This document shows positions 35,068 to 45,329 of a DNA stretch of 64,000 bases, in pieces. This DNA is from Conchocele bisecta (taxonomy: Eukaryota > Mollusca > Bivalvia > Lucinida > Thyasiridae). Where the stretch lies: assembly GCA_029237695.1 (NCBI GenBank), contig CM055265.1, positions 121,907,078 to 121,971,077 of the forward strand, written 5' to 3'. A program made the translations under genes and the position numbers. Within the stretch, counting starts at the first letter, position 1, and every line of letters begins with the position of its first letter. A model generated the notes under the pieces. The model did no database searches. It saw only the letters and a list, made by a program, of their open reading frames with translations, and was not told the DNA's origin.

Positions 35068-35233
35068 CAGATTGCAAATGGACCATTCAGTTAGTGGGGA
35101 AGGGACATTTCATCCCGTTCCATACCACTCCCCCCTAAGGTGGTTTCCATCAAAGTGGCAACCATACAGGGATTCGCGAAAAAGGTAGGCACTGGTTACA
35201 GATGTAAAATCCCTTGTATCGAAGAACGCAATT

Positions 35234-35830
35234 GTGGAAGTCAGAGATTGGCAATATCCAGACTTCCACAGCAGGCTTATCAGTGTACCAAAACGAAACG
35301 GCAAGCTGCAACCCGTAATAGATATGTCTATGCTGAATATATTCATACAAACATATCATTTCAAGATGGAGACTGCTTGATCAATACGACGAACTATAAG
35401 AGTCAACGATTGGGCCGTCTCTATCGATCTACTGGACGGTTATCTTCATATACCGATGTGCGCTGCATCCAGAAAGTTTCTACGCTTTCAGTCGGATGGC
35501 AGGGTATATCAGTTTTGTGTCCTACCCTTCGGAATAACCACGGCTCCAAGGGTGTTCACAAAACTAATGGAGGTAATAGCTGCAGAAGTCATGTAGAGAG
35601 GTATTTCAATACTTCAATACCTGGACGACTGGCTTCTGCACAATCAGTCCAGAGACACACTGCTGTTCAATCTGCGTGTGTTCTGGGATCTGATCACGGG
35701 ATTGGGACTCATGCCGAACATAAAGAAGTCGGAACTGGTACCGATTGAATATTTCTGCTACGTAGGGATGAATTTCCTGACAAAACTGGGGATAGTCAGG
35801 TACCCTTGGACAGAGTGGATAGGACTTTGA
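35234..35830 (+). pseudogene. DIRS reverse transcriptase, two in-frame stops
   Basis: A single frame covers the RT core. VPKRNGKLQPVIDMSMLN (about 35285) is followed by SIDLLDGYLHIPM (from 35420, first catalytic Asp), LPFGITTAPRVFTKLM (about 35525), YLDD (35618-35629, catalytic pair) and FCYVGM (about 35750). The frame is interrupted by TGA at 35378 and TAG at 35594. Apart from those stops the catalytic motifs are intact, so the copy died fairly late. The wording matches DIRS/Pat-type RT rather than LINE RT. Confidence 0.9.
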
Positions 35831-35899
35831 AGTTGGTCTTCAAATTCCTGGATACAGTTCAAATCACCAGCCAGGGAGGTATTATCGCTGCTGGGGGAC

Positions 35900-36480
35900 T
35901 TGAACTCAGCAACAGATATGCTGTGTCTAGGTCGTCTACATTTACGACCTCTGCAGATATATTTTCTCTTCCACTGGAGACCGCACTATCACCCACTAGA
36001 CAGGTTGTTACCTCTGTCGAGAGACTTGAAGGGGTTCTCAGACGCTGAGCTCAATGGACATGGCATCTTCAGGGTGTCCCAATGTCAGTTCCCGATCAGG
36101 ATTTGGTGTTGACCACAGATGCCTCCAACTCAGGTTGGGGAGCTCACCTGGAACCCCTGGCACTGGTGTTTTCGGGGATATGATCGGAGGAGTGGACCGG
36201 GTGCCACATCAATATGCTCGAGCTGAGGGCGGTAACGTTGTCTCTAGCAAAAGCACTCCCCCAGGTTAGGGGAAATCTGTTCAGTGAGCCACGGACAACA
36301 CCACTGTAGTGACATACCTGAACAGACAGGGTGGAACTCGGTCTGTGACCCTCTGTTTGGAGACCTGGAAATTACTGATCTGGTGTCACCAGAACGGAAT
36401 AGTACCGGAGGCGAGACACATCGCGGGGAAGTCCAGTGTACTGGCGGACTACCTGGGCGGTGGACGCAATGTCCTTGTCG
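35900..36480 (+). pseudogene. DIRS RNase H region, frameshifted
   Basis: TTDASNSGWGAHL (about 36113) carries the first acidic residue, HINMLELRAV (about 36205) the second and ATDNTTVVTYLNRQGGTRS (about 36288) the third. HIAGKSSVLADYLGG follows (about 36420). The segments lie in different frames with stops between them. RNase H would degrade template RNA during cDNA synthesis. It sits directly after the RT, as expected for DIRS elements. Confidence 0.88.
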
Positions 36481-36559
36481 TGGAACCGAGTGGACGGGTA
36501 CGCATTTCCGCCATTCGTCCTACTGATACAGGTGTTGCAGAAAATTCGTCAATCAGACT

Positions 36560-37744
36560 GCCAGGTCACACTAGTGGCTCCGTTCTGGCCAACGAGTAGT
36601 TGGTTCTCCAGCATACTGGAACTTCTAGTGGACTATCCGGTGGTTCTTCCAGTATCTCCCAAGATTCTGTCACAGCATGCAGGGAAAACACTTAATGCGA
36701 ATCCGCTCATCCTGAACCTTCACGCATGGAGGCTATCAGGAAGGGAATCAGAAAATACAAATTCTCGCAGCAAAACGTCCCTCTACTACAGCATGCTACG
36801 ACTGAAAATGTATGTCTGGGTTAATTGGGGTAAGCAAAGGCAAATTAATCCAGTCAGTCCAGCTGTAGGCGAAGTGTGCGAATTCCTTAAGTATTTGTTC
36901 CATGACAGGAATTCGTCAGCGTCGACTATTAAGGGATACAGGTCGGCGTTGGCCAGCTGTTTGAAGTTCAGTTCGGCACTGACATGTAACATAGGTTCAG
37001 ACCCCAGGTTATCGGCGATGATTTTGTTCTTCACTATGGAAAGACCAGTAGCTAGCACAGTTACCCCATCATGGAATCTAACGGAGGTTATATGGGCCTT
37101 AACCATAGCTCCGTATGTCACAAGCTTCCCTCCGTGACTGGTCAGTCAAGACAGTGTTTCTCCTCGCTTTCGCTTCGGCGAAAAGGAGGGGTGAATTACA
37201 CGCCCTGTCCATGGACGACCAGAATCTGTTTTTTGGTAAGGATTCCTTTACTCTTTGTTGCGAAGTTGGTTTCCTTGCTAAAACTCAGGTCCCAGGTAAG
37301 CATCCCACGACCGTTCGTTATACCGGCCCTGTCCAAATTGGGTCAGTTATCCGCGACGGAAAACACACTATGCCCAGTCAGGGCAATTCGGCACTACATC
37401 TCAAGAGACTTTTTATTCCATGCGTGGGTAATCAGGGTCTATCGAAAGCGTCGGTTTCCAGATGGATATCTCTAGCGATACGCAGAGCATATCGATGCAC
37501 TTCGGTTAAGGCGCTCAGAAAGTTAAAAGTCAAAGCCCATGAGGTAAGAGCAGTATCTACCTCCTGGGTTTTCCTCAATAGAGTGTCCCTGGATAAGATA
37601 CTGGAAGCGGCATTCTGGAAGTCTCATTCCACTTTTTCTCAGTTTTACTTACGTACACTGACGGCGCAAAGCGCAGATATTTACACATTAGGTCCCTTAG
37701 TCGCGGCTGGCAGGGTTGTCGCGGGTGGGGAACATAATATGTAA
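36560..37744 (+). pseudogene. DIRS tyrosine recombinase, one frameshift
   Basis: The N-terminal SAM-like part spans 36560-37137 (STIKGYRSALASCLKF at about 36927). The frame shifts near 37115-37140, and the catalytic part continues to 37744. The expected catalytic residues are visible: Arg in AKRRGELHAL (about 37175), His-x-x-Arg in KAHEVRAVSTSW (about 37535), the Trp/His position in FWKSHSTFSQF (about 37612), and the Tyr nucleophile in QFYLRTL (about 37642). An intact enzyme would integrate circular element DNA. With the single shift this gene is disabled, but it is the best-preserved part of the element. Confidence 0.9.
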
Positions 37745-38559
37745 AAGGCTCACTTTTGAGCCTGTTGTTATTCTGGGCCAGTGGATTCAGTCCAGGATAA
37801 CAAATTGGTAGTACATGTATATTCACATTGGCAATACAAAACGATCTCGTTATCAGCTAGTTCGAGTTTTGTTTTCGGAAAGTTTTTTAAATTATTTTCT
37901 TGATTCACATGACTAGTTAATGCCAGTCTGGATACAGATTTTACAATACTGTGTAAATGTGTTGTTGTGAATTGTTACCAATGATTGTGAGGTCCGGAGA
38001 AGGTACCGGGGAGTTCCCTGTGCTCCGGTGCACTAACTGTACCATTTATCATGACACTCGAAGACAGACAGAATCAGTCACCCAAGGTCATGAATACTAT
38101 GTATTGTAATTATTGATAGTATATGGTTGTCAATATACATATGGGTAATTGATGTTAGTATTACTATTTGTGAGTGACGTGATATGTCTTATATGTGAGG
38201 TACAACAACATGGTGGCTGACATGACGCTAACATGCTATGAGTTAGTAACATTCAGTGCGTGTGAAACTGAAACTGGAGACGGTACTCAAGCAGACCAGA
38301 AGACTTCGCTGGCGGTACTAACGTGGCTCAGTCATCTTCTGGGAGCGAACAAAGGGGGGCGCTGCTTAAGACGATGCCTGGGAGTCGTCTACAAGTTGTT
38401 TGGTGAGTAAATTGATTGATCCTAGGTTAAGTATTCACAAAATTATTTTTTTCTGGTTTATGTATCACCATCACCTTACCTTCCCGCAGATACAGTTTGC
38501 TTGCACATATTGATTCATTACTACCCAGTTTCATGTGAGGAACATTTTCGGATGCTTTT

Positions 38560-38860
38560 AACACCAGTTTCCAGCATATGTGTAGCATTTAAAAGAAAAC
38601 ACTGAACCTGTTGGTCACGTGATGTATTCCGTGGCCAAAATATATAAACAATATTGGGGGATATGGCGAGGTTGGAGTTTTCTTTCTTAGGAGTAAGTAA
38701 ACCTATTGTTTAATTCATGCAGAACCGTTACATAAGTAGGTCCCACAGCATCCATGCGAATAGTGAAAGTAGGAGAAACTGACCTTAGTGGATGGGATTC
38801 GGTTAAATTATACAGTAAAACTATTTGGAGTGTTCTAACCTGATGCGTCGTGTCGTGACA
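38560..38860 (+). repeat. Family L repeat, forward copy
   Basis: TTAAAAGAAAACACTGAACC, GGTCACGTGATG, TTTCTTTCTTAGGAGTAAGT, CCATGCGAATAGTGAAAGTA and GGAGAAACTGACCTTAGTGG match 44140-44420 in reverse complement. No coding frame. Confidence 0.8.
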
Positions 38861-39103
38861 GAATGGGATATATATATGTATGGGTGCAAAAAACACATGG
38901 GTTGTCATACATGTAAATTGTATGCCACACGCTACAAGCAATGCACGATTTCCATGATCTAGACAGAACCCAGCATCAATATCTGGCTTATGTAGTCCGT
39001 ATCAGCAGTCGCCGACTGATATTTATGAGACTGTAATGGACCGGCGGCCGATGACCACAATGACCTCACGATAACAGCAACCGCTTCTGGCGAACTACTG
39101 TTT

Positions 39104-39717
39104 GTTTCACGAAACCCGCCCAAATCTTATGGTTATATAAACAATGCAAAAACAATTTTTTTTTTCAGTATTAAATTATAGCGAACTTTAGTAATTAACA
39201 GTTAGTTCAATATCGATTTTATTGCGGAAAACCAATTTCCACATGTTAGACCCCCATTTACATCTTCACAGAATGAATTAACCTGAAGTCTCTGTCTGTA
39301 ACGCAGGGCGACTTACAAGTTGCCCTACGTTACAGACAGAGAATTTGGGCTAAGAATAAATATGTCTATGATGATTTACATGTATGTACAATGTAACATT
39401 GGGCAATTTTTCTAATTTCAGAAATAGTGGACCGATTTTCAAAATTTAACTTTTGTTTGCATAGCTAGATTATTTCCAAGCTATCTAGTCAGGTTTCAAC
39501 ATCATTTTTCTTTTTTTTTCGTTTTTCGACTCTTCCGCCTCTGTTTCCCCAATGTTAAATTCCTATAGAGAAATCATTTTGCGTAATAAATATTTGACCA
39601 AATATCACAAATAAAAATAAGGATCTCTCTTAAATTTTGACTAAATTTCATTTTATTGAAAACATACTGTTTTTGCATTGTTTATATAGCCGTAAGGTTT
39701 TGGCCAGGTTTCGTGAA
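39104..39717. mobile_element. MITE with 49-bp inverted ends (family N)
   Basis: GTTTCACGAAACCCGCCCAA...AACAATGCAAAAACA at the left pairs with TGTTTTTGCATTGTTTATAT...AGGTTTCGTGAA at the right. No transposase frame lies inside. A short palindrome at 39290-39342 (CTCTGTCTGTAACG against CGTTACAGACAGAG) sits in the interior and may be a nested insertion, as a relative exists near 11237. Confidence 0.75.
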
Positions 39718-39862
39718 GCGGACAGTAGTACAATGCACTGTTGACGACCAGATACATATAGGCTCAGTATAGATAATTTGTATAGAAGTCGGCTGATGTA
39801 TGTTCGTGACTTCAAAACACATATATGTGCTATATGTGCTACATGTGTCTCTGTGACTATAG

Positions 39863-40135
39863 CATTATGGCGTATGCGTTTTGCACAATCAGATCAGGAT
39901 CTGCACTGTTCGACATTCCATCAATGATGCACCCGTCATAATTCCAACAAGCAAAATAGATAATTATCATGGCACAGGATCTGCCATGTTCGCCATTCCA
40001 TCAATGAAACACCCATATTGCTTCAAACAAGCAATATATATATCGTTATAAGGCTACAGGCGTGAGCTAATTGATCAGGAGCTACATTGGTCACAAATCT
40101 CATAAGCCCAGTTTCTCCAGTCACAGCCACCTATG
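39863..40135. repeat. Family H repeat copies
   Basis: AATCAGATCAGGATCTGCAC, TTCGACATTCCATCAATGAT and CCAGTTTCTCCAGTCACAGC are family H landmarks. Two diverged half-copies are joined here. The core of the family is a palindrome around GCACAGGCTGATC. Confidence 0.65.
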
Positions 40136-40168
40136 TACATAAATAGCTAAGTTGCAGTGGATGTGCCC

Positions 40169-40409
40169 GGGGCCCGTCACTAAACTTCGTACGATTAAAA
40201 TGTTCGTAAGTGCATATTTATGATCGTCTGGAAATTTCCATTGATGGATTTACGTTTACTGAACATAGGCTGCATATGCAGCCTATGCTCAATAAATGTA
40301 AATCCAATAATTGTTTACAAGAAAACGATGTTAATGGGAAATTCACAGACTATCATAATGTTGCACTTACGAACGTTTTAGTCGTACGAAGTTTAGTGAA
40401 ACGGCCCCC
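40169..40409. mobile_element. Family A MITE, full-length
   Basis: GGGGCCCGTCACTAAACTTC to GAAGTTTAGTGAAACGGCCC. The centre is AGGCTGCATATGCAGCCT inside TTTACTGAACAT arms. Long inverted ends and no coding capacity. Confidence 0.9.
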
Positions 40410-40443
40410 ATGGTGTTACATGTAGGTTTGAGGAATATCCACT

Positions 40444-40939
40444 TTAAAGGTAATGTCCGCTCATTAGGCACAAAATTAGCTTTATATCAGAGACATCATC
40501 TGAGACTTGTTCTGGCAAAAGAAACACTCGTTCACCACTACCCCACGTATTGATTGGCAGTATTATACATTTTATATCAACCGTACATTTCTACACTGAG
40601 ATTAGGGGCGATAACCGTGTTTCCTTCAAATGTTAACGGACATTACTATTTATTCTCTGTATTTATTTTTTGATGAGCAATGATCATACATTATGATCTG
40701 TCGAACGTATTAATTTTTAAGGCGACGCATTTAATTAGTATAAATAATTAAAAAATATCATGCCTCATTTGCATATGAAAATAGCCTGATACCACCGCGC
40801 GTCACTATCAGTAAAATAAATTATATCTGTATAGCGAGCACTTGTCATTTTTAGAACTGGTGGAATAGTGAACATTTATACACTTAGTTAATTCCTATAG
40901 AGAACATGTTGTGCCTACTGAGTGGACATATACCTTTAA
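40444..40939. mobile_element. Family E MITE copy 4, TTAA-flanked
   Basis: TTAA at 40444-40447 and 40936-40939. The element runs from AGGTAATGTCCGCTCATTAG to GTGGACATATACCT, with the usual internal landmarks. Confidence 0.9.
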
Positions 40940-41021
40940 AGGTACATGTCCACTCAGTAGGCACAGACTGTTCTTTGTGTTCTTCACATGTTGTGCCTAC
41001 TGAGTGGGCATGCACCTTTAA
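40936..41021. mobile_element. 78-bp deletion derivative of family E
   Basis: AGGTACATGTCCACTCAGTA and TACTGAGTGGGCATGCACCT flank a loop of about 35 bp. TTAA lies on both sides (40936-40939 and 41018-41021). The left TTAA is shared with the full-length E copy next to it. Confidence 0.88.
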
Positions 41022-41245
41022 GTGTTGTGGATTGTATACGTCGGATTGTATACGTCCTGCCAAGTTATAAAGGCCGATTGAGGAAGCTTTTCTGCGACCC
41101 AGACCAATTATGATGATGGCCGGGTGCTCTGCCAGATATACTAAACCTGCCAATACATAGGCCACAAAATGTCGCTCTGACTGGAGGAATCGGGCTTGTG
41201 GGATGTGTGACCAGTGTACCACAAAATTTCGCCCTGACATCTGAT

Positions 41246-41479
41246 GCCCGTTTCACTAAACTTCGTACGACTAAAATGTTCGTAAGTGCAAAATTATGAT
41301 AGTCTGTAAATTTCACATAAACAATGTTTTCTTGTAAACAATTATTGGATTTACATTTATTGAGCATATGCTGCAGGTATGCTCAATACATGTAAACCCA
41401 TCAATTTAATTTTCCAGACGATCCTAAATTTGCACTTACATACATTTTAGTCGTACGAAGTTCAGTGAAGCGGCCCCCT
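41246..41479. mobile_element. Family A MITE, full-length
   Basis: GCCCGTTTCACTAAACTTCG to GTACGAAGTTCAGTGAAGCG around CATATGCTGCAGGTATG. Immediately followed by a family H copy. Confidence 0.9.
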
Positions 41480-41487
41480 GGCTTGTG

Positions 41488-41690
41488 GGATGAGTGACCA
41501 GTGTAGCTCTTGATCAGATAACACACTCCTGTGTCCGGATACGTATTTATATTGGTTGATGGAAGCTTGAATGGCGTTTCAATGACGGAATGGCGAACAG
41601 TGCAGATCCTGATCAGTCTGTGCGGATGCACAGACTGATCTGAATCTACACTGGTTGCATAAGTATAATCCCAATTTCTCCAGTCACAGC
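41488..41690. repeat. Family H repeat copy
   Basis: GATGAGTGACCAGTGTAGCT, GAATGGCGAACAGTGCAGAT and a palindrome TCAGTCTGTGCGGATGCACA...GACTGA (about 41611-41640), ending in TCTCCAGTCACAGCC. Confidence 0.75.
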
Positions 41691-41880
41691 CACGAATTGG
41701 ATAATGCGTCTTAGGCCATAACGAATATCACCGGAATATCTACTAAATGTTCTGTAAACTACATCGAAATTACGAGTATTTCACAGTGTGAATTATTCAG
41801 ATGTCGTTGTGGAACTTTCGCTCAAACAAGTCGGATTCTGCCGTTGTCTTGAAATTCTAAAATAATTGAATTGATTATTT

Positions 41881-42185
41881 ATCCCGTCAACACAGTACGT
41901 ATGTGCCGTGAAACACGGTGCCGTGAAACATTTTTGATATCCTGTCAATACGACCTAATCAATGCGTATGAATATGTGCGGTGACTGGTGTTATTTCTGT
42001 GTGCATTTTAAAGCCATTTGTAGGTGTTGACGAGATAAATATAATAGTAGGTTAGTGCCGTGAATGGGAAAAATATCTGACGCGGCACGGAAACGGGATG
42101 TGCTCGGCAGAGCCTCGCCCATCCCGTTTCCTGAGCCTTGCCAGATATTTTTTCCCATTCACGGCACTAACCTACTATTCTCTAT
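41881..42185. mobile_element. Family I double fold-back, copy 1
   Basis: Two adjacent hairpins in fixed order. The first has ATCCCGTCAACAC ends (its right end is decayed to GTTGACGAGATA). The second is AATAGTAGGTTAGTGCCGTG against CACGGCACTAACCTACTATT, with GGGATGTGCTCGGC in the loop region. Same arrangement at 57745 and 60456. Confidence 0.85.
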
Positions 42186-42199
42186 ATATACTAGCCATG

Positions 42200-42918
42200 T
42201 TAAAGGTACATGCCCACGCAGCAGGTTACACTGTACTACTACTTTTCATTTTCTGTCATGCCTTACATGAGCCATTTGTCTACCCACTAACGAGTTATTT
42301 TTAATTACGGCGCGTGTTAATTGGTGTTAAATCGCATTTTATATGCCGCGACCAGAAAGGGTATTTTCCGACCTCGTGCTATTTTTACCAATACGCGTCA
42401 CGTGACACGGTCAATCATATCACATCTTTGACATGCGCAGTGAAGTCTCGGAAGTTAAGAAGAAAAATCTCTGTTCGAGTCCAAATCTAAATCTCCACGT
42501 AACTCTTTCCATTTGGTGATCTGGTCGCCAATATTAACCACTCTCTCTCTCTCTCTGTACTGCCTGTCCCACAGACATTTCGCCTTTTTTTTGGCCGACG
42601 CCGTTTCATACAATTTCCGTCCTGGACGTTTCGACATGTTGATATTCTTGTTTACATATTTGGAAACCTACTGGTGCACGTAGTATACTGCGCATGCTCA
42701 CCGCAAGCCGTGATGTGAAAGTCGTCGTCCCCGCACATTATCAAAATAGACTGTTACCGCCGCGCGTCGCTAACAGTAAATTGATAATTAATAAATGATT
42801 ATATTTGTATAGCGGGCACTCGTAATTTTTAGAACTGGTGGAATAGTGACATAATTATACACTTATTTAATTCCTATAAAGAACATGTTGTGCCTACTGC
42901 GTGGGCATGTACCTTTAA
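42200..42918. mobile_element. Family E copy 5, long TTAA-flanked member with ORF
   Basis: TTAA at 42200-42203 and 42915-42918 encloses 711 bp. The left end AGGTACATGCCCACGCAGCA and the right about 175 bp (from GCCGCGCGTCGCTAACAGTA to GGGCATGTACCT) are family E. The middle, about 42230-42740, is unrelated to the other copies. It has CpG-rich words (CACGTGAC, GCGCATGC) and a minus-strand ORF. Either E elements derive from something like this by internal replacement, or this copy picked up foreign DNA. Confidence 0.75.
42455..42637 (-). CDS. Short basic ORF carried by a TTAA element
   Basis: Sixty codons from a true ATG (42637 downward). The N-terminus is Lys/Arg-rich (MSKRPGRKLYETASAKKKAK), followed by VVNIGDQITKWKELRGDLDL and DSN. 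The W-K-E-L-R motif followed by L-x-L-D-S recalls the N-terminal part of uncharacterised invertebrate proteins, but I cannot name a family. The frame ends at TAA just after FSS; shifting one base there extends the reading to FLLNF, so it may be a broken copy. A CT run at 42542-42557 encodes its RERER stretch. The upstream side holds GTGAGCATGCGCAGT. It may be a captured first exon or a remnant transposon ORF; chance cannot be excluded. Confidence 0.3.
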   Translation of the reverse strand: MSKRPGRKLYETASAKKKAKCLWDRQYRERERVVNIGDQITKWKELRGDLDLDSNRDFSS

Positions 42919-43091
42919 TAGATAATGTGGTTCCATAAAACGGGAGAACAGTAAATATTTTGTCTTCCACTTAGTAATACCCACTGCCAAACAACAGTAC
43001 AATGGACGTGTTTGTATTCGATTGGTCTATGGTCTGAATTCTGTATTTATGAGAGGTGATTCGTATGCCAAAAGTCAAGTACTTCAAATAT

Positions 43092-43229
43092 CCCCGCTTC
43101 ACTAAACGACGTAAGACCAAAATGTTCGTAAGTGCGAATTTAGGATCGTCTGGAAATTTCAAATGATGGATTTACATTTATTGAGCACAGGCTGCATATG
43201 CAGCCTATGCTCAATAAATGTAAATCCAT
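43092..43229. mobile_element. Family A MITE, right half missing
   Basis: CCCCGCTTCACTAAACGACG through AGGCTGCATATGCAGCCTAT to AAATGTAAATCCATT, where the family sequence stops. Confidence 0.85.
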
Positions 43230-43384
43230 TGTGGGGATTCAGTACTTCTGAGCCACCGGCCACCGTACATGTAGACCCTGATCATCATAATGCGGCTGTC
43301 AGGTCAGGTTATTCTAATTTCAGGGCTGAAATTATTTTTTCTCGATGAAAATATTACGTTCTGATTTTGGGATTGTCCCCTAAT

Positions 43385-43475
43385 GCAGCAGGTATAAACG
43401 GGATCGAACCCGTTTGCCCTGCCTTACATGGCATTATCTGTTGATAGGCAGTTAAACACCAATAAACAAGCAAAC
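43385..43475 (-). repeat. SINE-like fragment with B-box-like word
   Basis: On the minus strand AACGGGTTCGATCCCGTTTA gives a pol III B-box-like hairpin, preceded by GTTTATTGGTGTTTAACTGC and CCATGTAAGGCAGGGC. No A box or full tRNA fold is visible. Confidence 0.35.
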
Positions 43476-43553
43476 TTAATGCGGCTGCGACTTCAGAAAT
43501 GATGTTTATAGTGGTGTTGTATATTACAGCTCTTGGTCAAATAGCACACTCCT

Positions 43554-43857
43554 GTAGCCTATTTCACCAACATTGCAAAGTATACTTTTCTAGCAAAGTA
43601 TACTTTGAGGGAGAAATGTTCAATTTAAGGATAAATTTATTAACTTTTATTATACTGAATTTATTACATTATCACAGCCAATATGGCTGTGATAATATAA
43701 TAAATTCAGTATAATAATTCTGCATACTTTTAATCATCAAATATATGCAGTCGTTAGTTTTGTATGAACTAATGCATTTCGGGAAAGATAAATGATTACT
43801 CGCTCAAAGGATACTTGGTCGATAAGTATACTTTGCAATGCTGGTGAAATAGGCTAC
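43554..43857. mobile_element. Family F MITE, full-length
   Basis: GTAGCCTATTTCACCAACAT to CTGGTGAAATAGGCTAC. Each end carries AAGTATACTT repeats, and the centre is a palindrome around AGCCAATATGGCT. Confidence 0.9.
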
Positions 43858-43861
43858 TGAA

Positions 43862-44030
43862 CCCGGACAACGATCTGTGTTGCTTATTAGAAGCATGACG
43901 GGTGTTTCAATGATAGAATGGCGAACGGTGCGGATCCTGATCAGACTGTACGGATGCGCAGGCTGATCTGGAACTACACTGATCGCAAAACCCATAAGCC
44001 CCATTTGTGTAGTCACAACCACATTATATT
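43862..44030. repeat. Family H repeat copy
   Basis: Contains GAATGGCGAACGGTGCGGAT, CTGATCAGACTGTACGGATG, GCAGGCTGATCTGGAACTAC and TGTGTAGTCACAACC. Confidence 0.75.
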
Positions 44031-44139
44031 TTATGAGCTCATGTAGTCAATTGATTGGTCAATGGCTGAAAATGCATATACAAAATATATTCGACACAGT
44101 GATAGCTGCTTCACCTGCTATCACGGCATATCTCGTAAC

Positions 44140-44420
44140 AGGTTAGAAGACACCAAAGAGTTTTGCTATATAATTTAACCGAATCCATCCACCAAGGCCA
44201 GTTTCTCCTACTTTCACTATTCGTATGGATGCAATGTGATCTATGTGTACATGACCTGCAGCCAGTCTGTACTGATTCTGCATGAATTAAACAATAGGTT
44301 CACTAAGAAAGAAATATCCAACCTCGACATGTCCCCCAATTTTTGGCCACGGAAACTCTGTTTACATCACGTGACCAAAAGGTTCAGTGTTTTCTTTTAA
44401 ACACCCGCACTATTATTTTA
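44140..44420 (-). repeat. Family L repeat, reverse copy
   Basis: The reverse complement matches 38560-38860 (CCACCAAGGCCAGTTTCTCC, TACTTTCACTATTCGTATGG, TGAATTAAACAATAGGTTCA, GGTTCAGTGTTTTCTTTTAA). Confidence 0.8.
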
Positions 44421-44585
44421 TACCGGACTATTTGTGCATACCACGTCGGCGATTTCGTACCTTTTGGTATTCTCTAACCTGACAACGAGAACAATCACCA
44501 AGTTTTATTGGATACTGAATACAGTAGAACCTCCCTAAATCGGACACGCAGGAAGTCTGTCTATCCTTAGCTTTATCGGTTTAAT

Positions 44586-44896
44586 TAGAAGAATGAATTG
44601 CCTTTTTGTGGAATTTATCGGGGTATAAACCCGGAAGGCCTCGTCCAGTATTCCCGCGACTTTTCCAAGTTTATATCCCCGATAAATTCCACATAAAGGC
44701 CATTCATTCCTTATAATTCCAGCATTTGAAAATGTGTTTATTTTCCGTTTTCTTAAGAATTATTTTAACTGCGCCTCACGGTTACGGAAAGTAGTTCGGC
44801 GTGGGAGTTTACTGGGATATACATTTTGGACAGAGACTTGCTACGGGCCAATCAAATGTTAGGGAATTGTGTAAATATGTTTGTGCTGGAATTATT
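44586..44896 (-). mobile_element. Family B MITE, reverse copy
   Basis: AGAAGAATGAATTGCC to TTTGTGCTGGAATTAT. One hairpin arm is shortened (AACCCGGAAGGCC), so the fold-back is asymmetric. Confidence 0.85.
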
Positions 44897-44987
44897 GGTG
44901 TATATGTATGATGAGAATGTATGTTCAAGTTCGCAAAGCATAGCCGCATACATGTACATGTAAATTGGCATAGTCAAATGTCTGATT

Positions 44988-45055
44988 TACAGTGGAACAT
45001 CTCTAAACCGGACAGGGACCTCACAGGGTGTCCGGTTTAGAGAGGTTCAATTGTA
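44988..45055. mobile_element. TA-flanked short fold-back (pogo-like MITE)
   Basis: TACAGTGGAACATCTCTAAA faces GTTTAGAGAGGTTCAATTGT, followed by TA. The adjoining CAAATGTCTGATTT also accompanies the copies at 46655 and 55750, so the repeat extends beyond the hairpin. Confidence 0.8.
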
Positions 45056-45329
45056 TATTTCACTCCTCGGCCATGCCACGCAATTCGGTTGAATACTCGT
45101 CATGTGGACTCGTTGGTGAACAGAATAGTACGGTTATTATTTTCGTCCTTGAATTGAAAAACAAAATGAACGTATTTTGAAATGCTTGTGACGGTGGGCT
45201 GGTCTGCATTAAATACACTCTGTATTGTGCCTCGTCCATGCTGTGTGACGGTATGAGACGATGACATTACCGTTCATGCACCCACACACGGTTTACATAT
45301 ATGTACTCACATTCACTTCAGAAATGTCA

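Larger units (their letters stand above)
32780..38410 (+). mobile_element. Degenerate DIRS-like retrotransposon
   Basis: Gag-like, reverse transcriptase, RNase H and tyrosine recombinase segments follow in the DIRS order on the + strand. The downstream region (37745-38410) ends with a stretch around CTTCTGGGAGCGAACAAAGG that looks like a DIRS 3' untranslated segment. Elements of this order integrate through a tyrosine recombinase via a circular intermediate and make no target duplication. All frames are broken, so the copy is dead. I could not locate the terminal or split repeats, so both boundaries are approximate. Confidence 0.88.

Noticed and set aside
42539..42557. CT microsatellite as a separate feature of interest
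   Set aside because: Short and common; it matters only because it encodes the Arg-Glu stretch of the small ORF there.
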